NCBI RefSeq assembly: GCF_934561735.1
Contig: NZ_CAKTGT010000005.1
Coordinates: 73,904 to 137,903 of the forward strand
DNA length: 64,000 bases
Direction: 5' to 3'
DNA from: an uncultured Eubacterium sp.
GTDB taxonomy: Bacteria; Bacillota; Clostridia; Oscillospirales; Acutalibacteraceae
Every line of letters starts with the position of its first letter. The stretch's first letter is position 1. A program made the translations under genes and the position numbers. The notes below the pieces were generated by a model, which did not search any database, was not told where the DNA came from, and was given only the letters and a program-made list of their open reading frames with translations. This document shows positions 8,688 through 18,118 of this stretch, piece after piece.

Positions 8688-9673
8688 TTTAGTCCTCGGC
8701 TCAAAATTTTGAGAGAATTTTTATACAAAAACAAGCAAGAAAAAACATTTCTCCACCAACCAAAGTGATGCGGTGTGTATCTGTAATACTTTTCTGCTTC
8801 CTGCACCAAAGCCAAATATCCAATACCAAATGCAAAGCGAATCATTTCTTCTTTTGAACAGTTCACCATAGTTTTTGCAATTTTATTATAGGCAGATAAA
8901 GTCGTTTCTTTTTTGTCTAACATTTTAGCAAATTCTAAATTTGCAAAGTCAAACATACAATCGCCCCAAAAACTTCTTTCGGGGTCAATAATTATTAACT
9001 TTAAACTGTCTTTGTTTTTCACGCACAAAATATTACCATACCATAAATCGAAATTTACCATAGACGCAGGAACATTTTTTAATATATCCTTATATTTTTC
9101 TGCGTAAAACAACAACTTCTTACCTCGCTTTGTATACCTGCCTGTTCTTTCGATATCTTGAATTAAATTTTCTATCATACTTTTCAATGCAAGATACCAA
9201 TTATCATATAATTCATTTTGCAAATAGCCGAATTTATCATTTGACACCTTATGGAATTTTGCCGTTATTCTTGCAATTTCTTCGCAACACCAACGCCGTT
9301 CTTCTGTTGATAACTTGGCATTATTTAACTGTTCGCCGTCCATTCTTTCCATTATAAAATAATCCGACGGAAAAACAGTATGCGAAAAATCTTTGTAATA
9401 AACATACGGAACTTTAACATCGGTATGTGTTCTGACTTGTGCGTACCAAAACACTTCGCCTCTCATCATATCCTGTTCATATGTGAGTATTCCTGTTTTA
9501 TCAAGCGGAGAAACTTTCAACACATAATTTCCCATATCGGTAACAACATCAAAAACAGCATTATACTCACCGTCACCCAACTTACTATAGCTTTTTACTT
9601 TGCCCAAACAAGCATTATCAAACATTACTTGAATTTGCTCTGCCGAAACATCAGGTTTTGTCCTGCTAATCAT
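8684..9673 (-). CDS. phosphotransferase enzyme family (APH-like) protein
   Basis: A 329-residue member of the aminoglycoside-phosphotransferase/choline-kinase fold. The catalytic-loop equivalent is MVNFDLWYGNIL (the usual HGD has become NFD but the catalytic Asp and the Asn are kept), followed by the metal-binding IIDPERSFWGD. The start at 9673 has GAGGAGG upstream. It forms a two-gene operon with the esterase and is transcribed away from the AraC regulator. It could phosphorylate a sugar, choline or an antibiotic; the general sequence does not distinguish, and I would not call it a resistance gene. Confidence 0.8.
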   Translation of the reverse strand: MISRTKPDVSAEQIQVMFDNACLGKVKSYSKLGDGEYNAVFDVVTDMGNYVLKVSPLDKTGILTYEQDMMRGEVFWYAQVRTHTDVKVPYVYYKDFSHTVFPSDYFIMERMDGEQLNNAKLSTEERRWCCEEIARITAKFHKVSNDKFGYLQNELYDNWYLALKSMIENLIQDIERTGRYTKRGKKLLFYAEKYKDILKNVPASMVNFDLWYGNILCVKNKDSLKLIIIDPERSFWGDCMFDFANLEFAKMLDKKETTLSAYNKIAKTMVNCSKEEMIRFAFGIGYLALVQEAEKYYRYTPHHFGWWRNVFSCLFLYKNSLKILSRGLK

Positions 9674-9803
9674 ACGAACACCTCCTCGTGTATGACTCTA
9701 TGTTATCGTCCGTCACAGCACTTTAATATAAATATTCCGATATTTATATAATAATTCCTTGAATGTTTTAAAATTATATGATAATGTATAATCGGTGATT
9801 AAA

Positions 9804-10532
9804 ATGAGCAAATATAAAATCAACATATTGGACGAAAGCCATATTTTTGAGGAGCGTGAAAACGGAATAACACATAGTCCGTATAAGGCAGAAATCGAAT
9901 TCTTATCCGCTGTGAAAAAAGGCAGTCGCACAGATGTCAAAAATTTAATAAACGATATAGAAAAAAACGGCATAAACATTGGCAAAATGTCTGCTGACGA
10001 CATAAAGCAAATGCAATATTGGGCAGTTGCGGTGTTCACTTTGATGACAAGAGCGGCTATTGAAGGCGGGTTGGACGAAACGACTGCTTACAATTATTCC
10101 GATAACTGCATTATGACTATTGACAAATTTACAAGAACAGATGAAATTGTAAGTTTTTTAATTCAAAGCAGCATAAAACTTACGGATATGGTTGCAGAAA
10201 GCAGAGAAAACAGCGTGTATCCACAGCCGATAAGAAAATGCCTGCACTACATCAACACTAATCTGCACGAAAAATTAGACATTTCAACACTTGCAAACGA
10301 ATGTGGATTATCCGACGATTATCTTTCTTTTCTGTTCAAAAAGAATTTGGGAGTAAATCTTTCAAGATACATAAGAAGTCAACGACTTCAAGCATCAAAA
10401 GAAATGCTCAAAGGCAATTATACAATATCCGACATTGCATATTATTTAGGCTTTTGTTCCGAAAGTTATTTTATATCATGCTTCAAAAAAGAATTCGGCA
10501 AAACTCCGAAAAAATTCCGAAATCAACTGTAA
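9804..10532 (+). CDS. AraC-family transcriptional regulator
   Basis: A 242-residue regulator. The C-terminal 100 residues hold both helix-turn-helix units of the AraC family (ISTLANECGLSDDYLSFLFK and ISDIAYYLGFCSESYFISCF, ending in KTPKKFR). The N-terminal 140 residues are helical and do not look like the usual cupin sensor. The ATG at 9804 follows GGTGA; a GTG at 9795 is possible. It is divergent from the kinase/esterase pair and shares a 130-bp intergenic region with it, so it probably controls that pair. Confidence 0.9.
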   Translation: MSKYKINILDESHIFEERENGITHSPYKAEIEFLSAVKKGSRTDVKNLINDIEKNGINIGKMSADDIKQMQYWAVAVFTLMTRAAIEGGLDETTAYNYSDNCIMTIDKFTRTDEIVSFLIQSSIKLTDMVAESRENSVYPQPIRKCLHYINTNLHEKLDISTLANECGLSDDYLSFLFKKNLGVNLSRYIRSQRLQASKEMLKGNYTISDIAYYLGFCSESYFISCFKKEFGKTPKKFRNQL

Positions 10533-10556
10533 TAATATTAAAATTGTTTGCAACAA

Positions 10557-10589
10557 GTCAAGACCTCCGGCTTAGCCGGAGGTCTTGAC
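10557..10589. terminator. 15-bp perfect hairpin between convergent genes
   Basis: GTCAAGACCTCCGGC and its exact complement flank a TTA loop. It lies between the AraC stop and the stop of the large surface-protein gene, so it can serve both strands. There is no long T run on either side. Confidence 0.65.
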
Positions 10590-10592
10590 TAA

Positions 10593-11660
10593 TCAAACGG
10601 ATTGTCCCAATCGGATTTTTTCGGCTCTGCCATAGCGGAGCATTTGGTCAACAAGCGATTTGAGCTTAACATTATTCTTTACCGTTGAGCCCGTTGCATA
10701 GGATTCAACACTGTATTGAAGCATATTTGACACCTGCGTACCGTTTTTAAACACAGTCAGATAAAACGGTGTTGAGAACTGATCTGCCTTGAGAACCGTG
10801 CAATCAACATAGTACGCTCTCTTATCACTTGCCGAGCCGTTTGTTTGAGTGAACCAATCCGGATGTTCGGCATAAGTAAATTCGGTATTTTGACCGTTAA
10901 CAGTCCAACGGAATGTATAATCGTTTATACTTGTCGAACTTGAAATTTCAACCTTAATTCTCGGAATAACTTTGCCCTCGAGAAGCATAGAAGCCGATTT
11001 GAAATTCACTTCATTTTTAGCAATTCCGTTAGGGTTAAGCTGATATTTTGAATTTGCAACATTGCTGTAATCCAAAGTATCGGTTGTGTGGAGCTTCTTT
11101 TGTTCGTCCGTAAGGTCCGAAGTAACAAGATTATCGGTATTGTATCCTCTGTATTTTTGGTACTCTTCGCCGTAGTAAAGGAGTTCTACAAGAAGCGATT
11201 TGAGGTTTTGGCTTGGGGTTTTGTTAAGTTGAGTATAGCAATAATTCTTGATTGAATATGTTACCGGGTGACCCTTGCACTCGATTCCGTCGGAAGTAAC
11301 ACCATACGGAGTGATAGTAACCTCATCGGCAAACTTTTCCGGTGAAATCTTGTCAAAATCATAATATGTACGGTCGGTAGTTGTCTTTGCTGACGGTTCG
11401 GTCAAATCGTAGCTTTCGCCGCCGAATTCAACTCGAATAAAGCTTGATTCAAACGGTGATGTTCGGGATTTATCAATACCGATATTAAGTGTAACCGAAG
11501 CGTCAAGAACTACCGAAGCACTGTTTGCACGAAGCAAGCCTGTGCCGACAATCGTTTTTGTTTCGCTTTTGCCACATTCGGAACAAGTGCGTGTTGCCGT
11601 TCCGTCGGTGTAATCGGTTTTGGAATTATATTCCGCATCGTTGTTGTAGTGCCAATCGGA
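10593..11660. repeat. 1.07-kb duplicated 3' module, copy 1
   Basis: This stretch aligns base for base, with no insertion or deletion, with 60821-61888; only scattered substitutions differ. It encodes the last ~355 residues of both large surface proteins, and the match stops abruptly at GCCAATCGGA. This points to recent duplication or gene conversion. Confidence 0.95.
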
Positions 11661-14477
11661 CCAAATATGTGTATGAGGAGAAGCACTTACTATTTTTACC
11701 GTATATTCGGTTTTATTGCCGTATTTTGCGAGTGTTAAATAAAAGGTTGCGTCACCTACTCCGGAAAAATAATTAATTTCATCTTCAATTTCAAGAATTT
11801 CGTTATTTTCATCTACAAAATTTTCTCCGTCAAACTTGTAAACAATTTTTTCACCTGTTTTGTAAGTTACGGTAACAATATCACCTTCATTATACGGTGG
11901 ATAATAAACCCAATCGGTTCCATTATCATCATATCCATGCGTCCATTGAACAATTTCATAAGGCTTTACAGGTGAAAGCGTTACAGATTCAACCGGACTT
12001 TCTACAATAGTAACAGGATATTGAATAGATTTGTTATAATCATTTAATGTGATTTCAAACTTCGCATCGGAAAGATTATTCTTCTTAACTTCAAAGCCCA
12101 AATGGCTTTGTTCATTGACGTGCAATATATTTGAATTTGCATCAATAAATTCATATCGCGAAGAAGAATAGGTATAATCAACGGTTGTTCCGTCTTTATA
12201 ATTTACGGTTATAACATCGCCGTTGTTAAATTTAGGGTTATAAAACCACCAGTAATAATTATCATTTTTTTCTATATGTTGTTCATCATACAACTCATAC
12301 GGCTTTACAGGTTTAAGTTCAAACGAAGCAATCGGATTTTCTACAATTTCAACTTCAACATCTGTAGATATATTAAGTTCATCAACATTCAATTTGAAAG
12401 TTGTTTTACCCAAACCGGTAACTTTTTCATTACTTCGAAAATAAGCACGCAAACGCTCATTGTTATTAAAAAATCCCGTTCTGTCATCGTTTTCTTCATA
12501 AACATATGTCTTTGTGGTATTATCTTTATAATTAACGGTTAATTTGTCACCTACATTAAAATCAGGACTGTGATAAACGAAATTATCACTTTCATCTTCA
12601 TAATATCCATTTGTTTTTTCCATAATTTTATACGGTTTTATCGGTGACAAAGATACAGAAGCCACAGGATTTTCTATAATAGTTACCGGCACGGATGCCG
12701 TAGCAAGCAAATGGAGTTTTCCGAATGAATCATATTTAGAAAAATTTACAGTAAAAGAGGTTTCACCTGTTCCATCAAAACTAAAACTACTACTATCTAA
12801 ATAATATTCGTTACCGTCATCCTCCCATGTATAAAATTCAAAAATGTCAGAACCTGAGATTTTATAGACTTTTGATGTGCCGTTTGAATAATTAACAGAA
12901 ATTTTATCGCCTTCTTTGAAGTATGGCGAGTTATATCTCCATTCGCCGCCATCATCAAATCCGTGTGTTTTTTCCATAATTTCATATTTTGATGACGGAA
13001 TAACACTGAATGATTTTACCGGATTTTCTACAATTTCAACTTCAACATCAGTTGATACATTATATTCCTCAAGAATCATTTTAAAGGTTGTTTTACCCAA
13101 ACCGGTAACTTTTTCGTTATCTTCAAAACCAACACGCAAACGCTCACCGTTATTATAGAAATCCCATTCGTCATCGTTATATTCGAAAACATAAGTTTTT
13201 GTTGTATTATCTTTATAATTAACGATTAATTTATCACCTTCATTAAAATCAGGACCGAAATAAACGAAGCTATTGCTTTCATCGTCGTCATATCCATTTG
13301 TTTTTTCTATAATTTCATATGGAATTATCGGTAACAAAGATATTGAAGCAATCGGATTTTCTACAATTTCAACTTCAACATCCTTAGATACATTATATTC
13401 ATCAACAGTCATTTTAAAGGTTGTTTTACCCAAGCCGGTAACTTTTTCGTTATCTTCAAAATAAGCACACAAACGCTCACCGTTATTATAAAATCCCGAT
13501 CTGCCATTGTTATCTTTATAAACATAGGTTTTTGTTGTATTATCTATATATTTAACGATTAATTTGTCACCTACATTAAAATCAGGACCATAATAAACGA
13601 AATTATTACTTTCTCCTTCATAATACCCATTTGTTTTTTCTATAATTTTATACGGTTTTATCGGTGAAAAGAATACAGAAGCCACAGTATTTTCTATAAT
13701 AGTCACCGGCACGGATGTCGTAGCAAGCAATTTATTATTACCGTTTGGTTCATTTTTTTCATAAAGACTTACGGTAAAAGAAGTTTCACCTGTTCCGTTA
13801 AAGCTAAAATTATTTTCTTCTAAAACATATACATCTTTACCGACTTCATCATCATATATATAAAAGGTAGAACTGTCTGAACCCGAAATGCCATAGACTT
13901 TTGATGTACCGTTTGAATAATTAACAGAAATTTTATCGCCTTCTTTGAAGTATGGCGAGTTATATCTCCATTCGCCGCCATTATCATATCCATGTGTTTT
14001 TTCCATAATTTCATATTTTGATGACGGAATAACACTGAATGATTTTACCGGATTTTCTACAATCTTGACAGGAATTGCAAGATCATAATTGTAATCTTGA
14101 AGTAAAATATAAGCAGTTGTTTCACCCAATCCGTCAAAATAGAAACTATAATAGCTTAAATTCAGATAAGAATAATCGGAATTACAGAAACCAACATATT
14201 CATATGTATATGTATCAGTTGTACCGTCGCTGAACTCAATATTTATCGCATCGCCATCACTAAAATCATGGGGTGCCCAATAATAACCTTTTCCGGTTGT
14301 TTTATCATAACCCCCGTATGCGCCTTCATAAATTTCGCAAACAGTTGACGAAACAAAAGTTGCCGACTTAATCTGCTTTGATGAGCTTTCATCAGACGCA
14401 AGTGCAGACAAATTAACGCTTGACAAAACGCTTAAAAGCATAACAATCGACATAATTAAGCTAACAATTTTTTTCAT
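10593..14477 (-). CDS. large secreted repeat protein with shared C-terminal module
   Basis: A 1294-residue surface protein. Residues 1-28 form a signal peptide (IVSLIMSIVMLLSVLSSVNLSALA is too long to be anything else; cleavage near ALAS). Residues about 37-920 hold eight units of ~110 residues, each starting with a strand such as SVSLSPIKPYKI, then NGYY-FNVGDKL-VNYKDNTTKTYVY and ending PVTIIENPVA; they look like Ig-like beta domains. Residues about 930-1294 are a conserved module starting HTHIWSDWHYNNDAEY with a CSECG pair. There is no LPxTG or dockerin, so the C-terminal module may itself be the anchoring or secretion domain. The start at 14477 follows TAGGAGA; the promoter is at 14511-14539. 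The function is unknown; adhesion or glycan binding is likely. Confidence 0.85.
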   Translation of the reverse strand: MKKIVSLIMSIVMLLSVLSSVNLSALASDESSSKQIKSATFVSSTVCEIYEGAYGGYDKTTGKGYYWAPHDFSDGDAINIEFSDGTTDTYTYEYVGFCNSDYSYLNLSYYSFYFDGLGETTAYILLQDYNYDLAIPVKIVENPVKSFSVIPSSKYEIMEKTHGYDNGGEWRYNSPYFKEGDKISVNYSNGTSKVYGISGSDSSTFYIYDDEVGKDVYVLEENNFSFNGTGETSFTVSLYEKNEPNGNNKLLATTSVPVTIIENTVASVFFSPIKPYKIIEKTNGYYEGESNNFVYYGPDFNVGDKLIVKYIDNTTKTYVYKDNNGRSGFYNNGERLCAYFEDNEKVTGLGKTTFKMTVDEYNVSKDVEVEIVENPIASISLLPIIPYEIIEKTNGYDDDESNSFVYFGPDFNEGDKLIVNYKDNTTKTYVFEYNDDEWDFYNNGERLRVGFEDNEKVTGLGKTTFKMILEEYNVSTDVEVEIVENPVKSFSVIPSSKYEIMEKTHGFDDGGEWRYNSPYFKEGDKISVNYSNGTSKVYKISGSDIFEFYTWEDDGNEYYLDSSSFSFDGTGETSFTVNFSKYDSFGKLHLLATASVPVTIIENPVASVSLSPIKPYKIMEKTNGYYEDESDNFVYHSPDFNVGDKLTVNYKDNTTKTYVYEENDDRTGFFNNNERLRAYFRSNEKVTGLGKTTFKLNVDELNISTDVEVEIVENPIASFELKPVKPYELYDEQHIEKNDNYYWWFYNPKFNNGDVITVNYKDGTTVDYTYSSSRYEFIDANSNILHVNEQSHLGFEVKKNNLSDAKFEITLNDYNKSIQYPVTIVESPVESVTLSPVKPYEIVQWTHGYDDNGTDWVYYPPYNEGDIVTVTYKTGEKIVYKFDGENFVDENNEILEIEDEINYFSGVGDATFYLTLAKYGNKTEYTVKIVSASPHTHIWSDWHYNNDAEYNSKTDYTDGTATRTCSECGKSETKTIVGTGLLRANSASVVLDASVTLNIGIDKSRTSPFESSFIRVEFGGESYDLTEPSAKTTTDRTYYDFDKISPEKFADEVTITPYGVTSDGIECKGHPVTYSIKNYCYTQLNKTPSQNLKSLLVELLYYGEEYQKYRGYNTDNLVTSDLTDEQKKLHTTDTLDYSNVANSKYQLNPNGIAKNEVNFKSASMLLEGKVIPRIKVEISSSTSINDYTFRWTVNGQNTEFTYAEHPDWFTQTNGSASDKRAYYVDCTVLKADQFSTPFYLTVFKNGTQVSNMLQYSVESYATGSTVKNNVKLKSLVDQMLRYGRAEKIRLGQSV

Positions 14478-14510
14478 ATCGTTTCTCCTAAAATAAAAAT
14501 TAACAAAAAA

Positions 14511-14539
14511 AGTATATCATCGTGCACAAATTATGTCAA
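14511..14539 (-). promoter_or_regulatory. sigma-A promoter of the large repeat-protein gene
   Basis: On the minus strand TTGACA (14539-14534), 17 nt, TATACT (14516-14511), about 35 bp ahead of the start at 14477. Both hexamers are at or near consensus. Confidence 0.8.
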
Positions 14540-14605
14540 TAAAAAGCTTGCAACAAACAACTTTTGCATTGTGTATGATAAAATAAAGTCACCGACTCAC
14601 AAAGA

Positions 14606-14680
14606 CGCCGTGTTAATACTCCGACAGAGTACAATTTAAAAGAAAGTCCCTATGGTGAACCGAAATTCATCATAGGGGTT
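14606..14680 (-). repeat. 75-bp intergenic repeat with terminator hairpin, copy 1
   Basis: It contains the palindrome TACTC-CGACA-GAGTA (14617-14631), a conserved spacer, and an 11/12-bp hairpin CCCTATGGTGAA/TTCATCATAGGG (14648-14677). On the minus strand the hairpin is the terminator of the zinc-ribbon gene. A second copy is at 15277-15350. Confidence 0.8.
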
Positions 14681-14693
14681 GTTTATTACCAAA

Positions 14694-15227
14694 TTATATT
14701 TTTTTAGAAATCAATTGTCCACATTTTAGGCACCGATTGATACTTTTACTTTGAATATTGCCGCAATTAGGACAAAGATGTTCATTCTCATTTGGTATTC
14801 TGTCTTTTAAGTTTTCGCTAAATTGTTCAACTACCTTATTATCCAAAGCATTTGAACAGGAAGCACAATAATCACCGTCACCCGAAAAAGGCTTTCCGCA
14901 TTTTACGCAATACTTTTTGATATTTTTATCTGCGGAATGCTGCTTATTTGACGGATTTGATATATCTTCCATATCAGATTTATAATCAAGTTTTCTCATT
15001 TTATCTTCAATAGAAAAAATGCTTTCGGCAACTTCAACAAACATCATAACAAGAGGCATAAAAACAGCAATTACAAGAACGCCCGCAAAAAGTATGCCGA
15101 TAAACGCCAAAAAACCGCCAAAGCCTTCTATTTCGGAGCTTGCAATTATCGCTCCTATAAAGGAAGCTAAAATCGCAACAGCCGAAAAAAGTATAGTGAT
15201 TGTTTTTACAATTTTTGTCCAAATCAT
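14694..15227 (-). CDS. small membrane protein with two zinc ribbons
   Basis: A 177-residue protein of unknown function. Two hydrophobic segments (about residues 5-28 and 36-62) are followed by a soluble tail with two zinc-ribbon units: CVKCGKPF-CASC and CPNCGN-CLKC. The ATG at 15227 has AGGAG 8 nt upstream; a longer frame to 15305 runs back into the upstream repeat element and was rejected. It sits between two surface-protein genes, each followed by the same terminator repeat. Confidence 0.75.
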   Translation of the reverse strand: MIWTKIVKTITILFSAVAILASFIGAIIASSEIEGFGGFLAFIGILFAGVLVIAVFMPLVMMFVEVAESIFSIEDKMRKLDYKSDMEDISNPSNKQHSADKNIKKYCVKCGKPFSGDGDYCASCSNALDNKVVEQFSENLKDRIPNENEHLCPNCGNIQSKSINRCLKCGQLISKKI

Positions 15228-15276
15228 TGTCAGTTCTCCTTTTATTATCATTAATAAAAGACTATCAAATTCAAAA

Positions 15277-15350
15277 CACCGTGTCAATACTCCGACAGAG
15301 TACAATTTAAAAGAAAGTCCCTATGGTAAAAACGAATTCACCATAGGGTG
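15277..15350 (-). repeat. 75-bp intergenic repeat with terminator hairpin, copy 2
   Basis: Same order as copy 1: palindrome TACTC-CGACA-GAGTA (15288-15302), spacer, then a perfect 9-bp hairpin CCCTATGGT/ACCATAGGG (15319-15348) that terminates the BspA-type gene on the minus strand. Confidence 0.8.
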
Positions 15351-15353
15351 TTT

Positions 15354-16385
15354 TTACTTTGTCTTTACACTTTTAACCTTTGACCATTTTGAATAAACAT
15401 ACTTGCCCTTAACTTTTTTAAACGAACGAATACGGACATAGTATTTTTTCTTTGATTTTAATTTTTTAAGCGTACTTTGGTATGCAGTCGGGCTGTTAAT
15501 CATTCCGTTGTAATATTTCTTTGTAAATTTTTTATTTGTTGAAAACTGAATATGATAACCCGATGCACCGCTGACGGTTGTCCATGAAACAACTATGCTC
15601 TTTTTCTTTCCCTTGATACTTTTAATTGTAGGATATTTTGTCTTTTTTACCGTTTTCTTTGTTGTATTATTTTTAACGGTAGTTGCCGAGCTGTTATTTG
15701 ACGGTAAGGTTGTATTAGGCTCATCGATTGCAAAATGAATGTTAGCATTTAACAACGGGCCATTACCTTTGTCGATTTTAATCTTATTCCATTGTGATTT
15801 TGAGCCGGAATAATAAACATCTTTGAGTGAATTATCTTCGGCAAACGAACGAAAGCCTATAAATGTAACACTTGCGGGAATACTGACGCTCTCAAGTTTT
15901 GGGCAATTTTCAAAAGCACTGTCGCAAATCATTTCAACTCCGCTCGGAACAGAGATACTTGTTAACGAAGTACAACCAATAAATTCATATTTTTGAATAT
16001 ATCTTATACTCGGAAGAGAAATACTCTTTAAAGAAGTACAGCCGGAAAAAACGCCGTAATCCATATATGTAACACTGCTTGGAACAGAAACATCGGTAAG
16101 CGAAGTGAAATCGGTAAAAAGATAATTACTGAGTGATGTTATGCCGTAGCCTATATTTAAGGTTTTGACATCTTGCTTAAAAGAATCCCACTGAAGTTCG
16201 GAAGCAAATTCCGTTTCACCGGAGCCTGAAAGCGAAAGTGTTTTACTTGACTTGTCATAATTCCAAGTTATATTCGGACCGCATTGACCGGAAGTTGCAG
16301 TTGCCGCATACGCAGTCAAATTAAATCCCGACATTACGCCGACAAGCATTACAAACGACATCAATAAACTAATAATTTTTTTCAT
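15354..16385 (-). CDS. secreted BspA-type LRR protein with fibronectin-III-like C-terminus
   Basis: A 343-residue secreted protein. The signal peptide ends about LTAYA (residue 27). Residues 45-210 are LRR_5 repeats (SLTDVSVPSSVTYMDYGVF and relatives). A Ser/Thr/Asn/Lys-rich linker (about 225-250) leads to a fibronectin type III-like domain (about 252-343: SIVVSWTTVSGASGYHIQ, YYVRIRSFK, YVYSKWS). The start at 16385 follows AAAGGAGA. The very basic C-terminal domain suggests binding to cell-wall polymers, but this is inference. BspA plus Fn3 is common in gut Clostridia. Confidence 0.85.
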   Translation of the reverse strand: MKKIISLLMSFVMLVGVMSGFNLTAYAATATSGQCGPNITWNYDKSSKTLSLSGSGETEFASELQWDSFKQDVKTLNIGYGITSLSNYLFTDFTSLTDVSVPSSVTYMDYGVFSGCTSLKSISLPSIRYIQKYEFIGCTSLTSISVPSGVEMICDSAFENCPKLESVSIPASVTFIGFRSFAEDNSLKDVYYSGSKSQWNKIKIDKGNGPLLNANIHFAIDEPNTTLPSNNSSATTVKNNTTKKTVKKTKYPTIKSIKGKKKSIVVSWTTVSGASGYHIQFSTNKKFTKKYYNGMINSPTAYQSTLKKLKSKKKYYVRIRSFKKVKGKYVYSKWSKVKSVKTK

Positions 16386-16486
16386 ATTTACATCTCCTTT
16401 GATAATACAATTAATATTTTTGCACAGAAAGAAGAAAATTACAATATGTTACCTGTATGTTACCCAAAACAAAATTTAGGTAACGC

Positions 16487-16516
16487 AAAAAAGAGGCTGC
16501 GTTGCCGCAACCTCTT
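16487..16516 (-). terminator. intrinsic terminator after semialdehyde dehydrogenase gene
   Basis: AAGAGGTTGCG/CGCAGCCTCTT stem (one G-U) with a four-base loop and six T on the minus strand, 20 bp past the stop at 16536. Confidence 0.85.
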
Positions 16517-16535
16517 TGAATAAATAAATTTTAAA

Positions 16536-18041
16536 TTAAAGGAGACCGTCCCAGGTGTCAACTTCTTTTGCTTTCATTTCTTCCTCATCAAACCAATGTT
16601 GAGTTACAGACTTGCTTTCTGTAAAGAAGCGATAAGCATCCTTGCCGAGGCAATGAAGATCGCCGAAGAATGATTGCTTGTGACCGCTGAACGGAATGAA
16701 GCCGACCGGTACAGGAATACCTACATTGATACCAACCTGACCGCCATCTGTAAATCTTGCAAACTGGCGAGCGTAGTAACCGCTTTGAGTATAAATAACG
16801 GAGCCGTTTGCATACGGATTGTTGTTCATAAGTTCAAGACCTTCTTCAAAAGTCTTTACTCTCTTAATGCAAAGAACAGGACCGAATACCTCGTCACGAC
16901 CGATTGTCATATCCTCGGTTACATTATCAAATACCGTAGGACCTACAAAGTAGCCGTTTTTACATTCAGCCGGAAGTTCCGGATTTCTGCCGTCAACAAC
17001 AAGCGTTGCACCCTCGTTAACGCCCTTTTCAATATCTGCAAGAACTTCCTTATAGTGCTTTTCATAAGTAATAGGACCGAGGCGAGTACCCTTATCCCAC
17101 GCAAGTCCGCAATTAACCGATGCGATTTGTTTTTTAAGTTCTGCAACGAATTTATCGGCAATGCTGTCCTGAACAACACAGCATGAAAGAGCCATACATC
17201 TTTGACCGCCGCAACCGAAAGCGGAATTGATAACACCGGCAACCGTTCTTTCAAGAGCACAATCCTCAAGAACAAGAGCGTGGTTCTTTGCCTGACAGAG
17301 AGCCTGACATCTCTTGCCCGATGCGGCAGCTCTTTCGTATACCTTAAGTCCGACAGGAGTTGAGCCTACAAATGTAACGCCCTTTATATCCGGATGGTCA
17401 AGAATAGTGTTAACCTCGTTTCGTGAACAAGTAACAATATTTACAACGCCCTTCGGAATACCTGCTTCAACATAAAGTTCTGCAATACGCATAGCGGTTC
17501 TCGGAGTGAGAGAAGCGGCTTTGAGAACGATTGTGTTACCGCAAGCAACACAAACAGGAACCATCCAGCCGAACGGAATCATAGCCGGGAAGTTAACAGG
17601 AACTATACCTGCGAAAACGCCGATAGCTTCACGGTACTTAACCGTGTCAAAACCTGTTGATGCGTCCATAAGACTTTCGCCCATCATAAGCGACGGAGCC
17701 TGAGTTGCAAGTTCTGTACCCTCAATAGCTTTGCCGACATCACCTGCTGCCTCTGCCCAAGTTTTGCCGTTTTCTTCGCAAACAAGCATTGTAAGTTCAT
17801 CAAGATGTTCATTAAGAAGTTCACGAACCTTATAAAGAACAGCGGCTCTTTTGCGTGCAGGAGTGTTTTTCCATGCAGGGAAAGCAGCCTTTGCGGCTTC
17901 GATTGCTTCAAGCACCTCGTCATTGGTGCAACAAGGAGCCTGTCCCGTAATTTCACCTGTTGACGGATTGTGCAAATCGTACCAAGTTTCTGCCTTTGAG
18001 TCCTTGAACTCGTTGTTTACAAAATACTTTAGTTTTTCCAT
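16536..18041 (-). CDS. mmsA: methylmalonate-semialdehyde dehydrogenase (CoA-acylating)
   Basis: A 501-residue aldehyde dehydrogenase that would oxidise a semialdehyde to its CoA ester with NAD and CoA. The catalytic Cys is in GQRCMALS. The position usually occupied by a general-base Glu is Asn (QAKNHALVLEDC), which marks the CoA-dependent MMSDH subgroup. Cofactor-site motifs include IPFGWMVPVC and FVGSTPVG. Length and ends match the family. It stands alone with its own promoter (18082-18110) and terminator, away from inositol or valine catabolism genes, so the physiological substrate (malonate or methylmalonate semialdehyde, or another aldehyde) is open. Confidence 0.88.
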   Translation of the reverse strand: MEKLKYFVNNEFKDSKAETWYDLHNPSTGEITGQAPCCTNDEVLEAIEAAKAAFPAWKNTPARKRAAVLYKVRELLNEHLDELTMLVCEENGKTWAEAAGDVGKAIEGTELATQAPSLMMGESLMDASTGFDTVKYREAIGVFAGIVPVNFPAMIPFGWMVPVCVACGNTIVLKAASLTPRTAMRIAELYVEAGIPKGVVNIVTCSRNEVNTILDHPDIKGVTFVGSTPVGLKVYERAAASGKRCQALCQAKNHALVLEDCALERTVAGVINSAFGCGGQRCMALSCCVVQDSIADKFVAELKKQIASVNCGLAWDKGTRLGPITYEKHYKEVLADIEKGVNEGATLVVDGRNPELPAECKNGYFVGPTVFDNVTEDMTIGRDEVFGPVLCIKRVKTFEEGLELMNNNPYANGSVIYTQSGYYARQFARFTDGGQVGINVGIPVPVGFIPFSGHKQSFFGDLHCLGKDAYRFFTESKSVTQHWFDEEEMKAKEVDTWDGLL

Positions 18042-18081
18042 ATATAATTTACCCCTTTAAGAAATAAGTATTTACAAATTT

Positions 18082-18110
18082 ATAATATCAATTTTATACC
18101 ATTATGTCAA
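18082..18110 (-). promoter_or_regulatory. sigma-A promoter of mmsA
   Basis: TTGACA (18110-18105), 17 nt, TATTAT (18087-18082) on the minus strand, 40 bp before the start at 18041. Confidence 0.75.
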
Positions 18111-18118
18111 AGAAAAAA

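Noticed and set aside
8684..9673. Antibiotic-resistance aminoglycoside phosphotransferase
   Set aside because: Only the general fold is supported; HGD is changed to NFD and the context (esterase, AraC) does not point to resistance.
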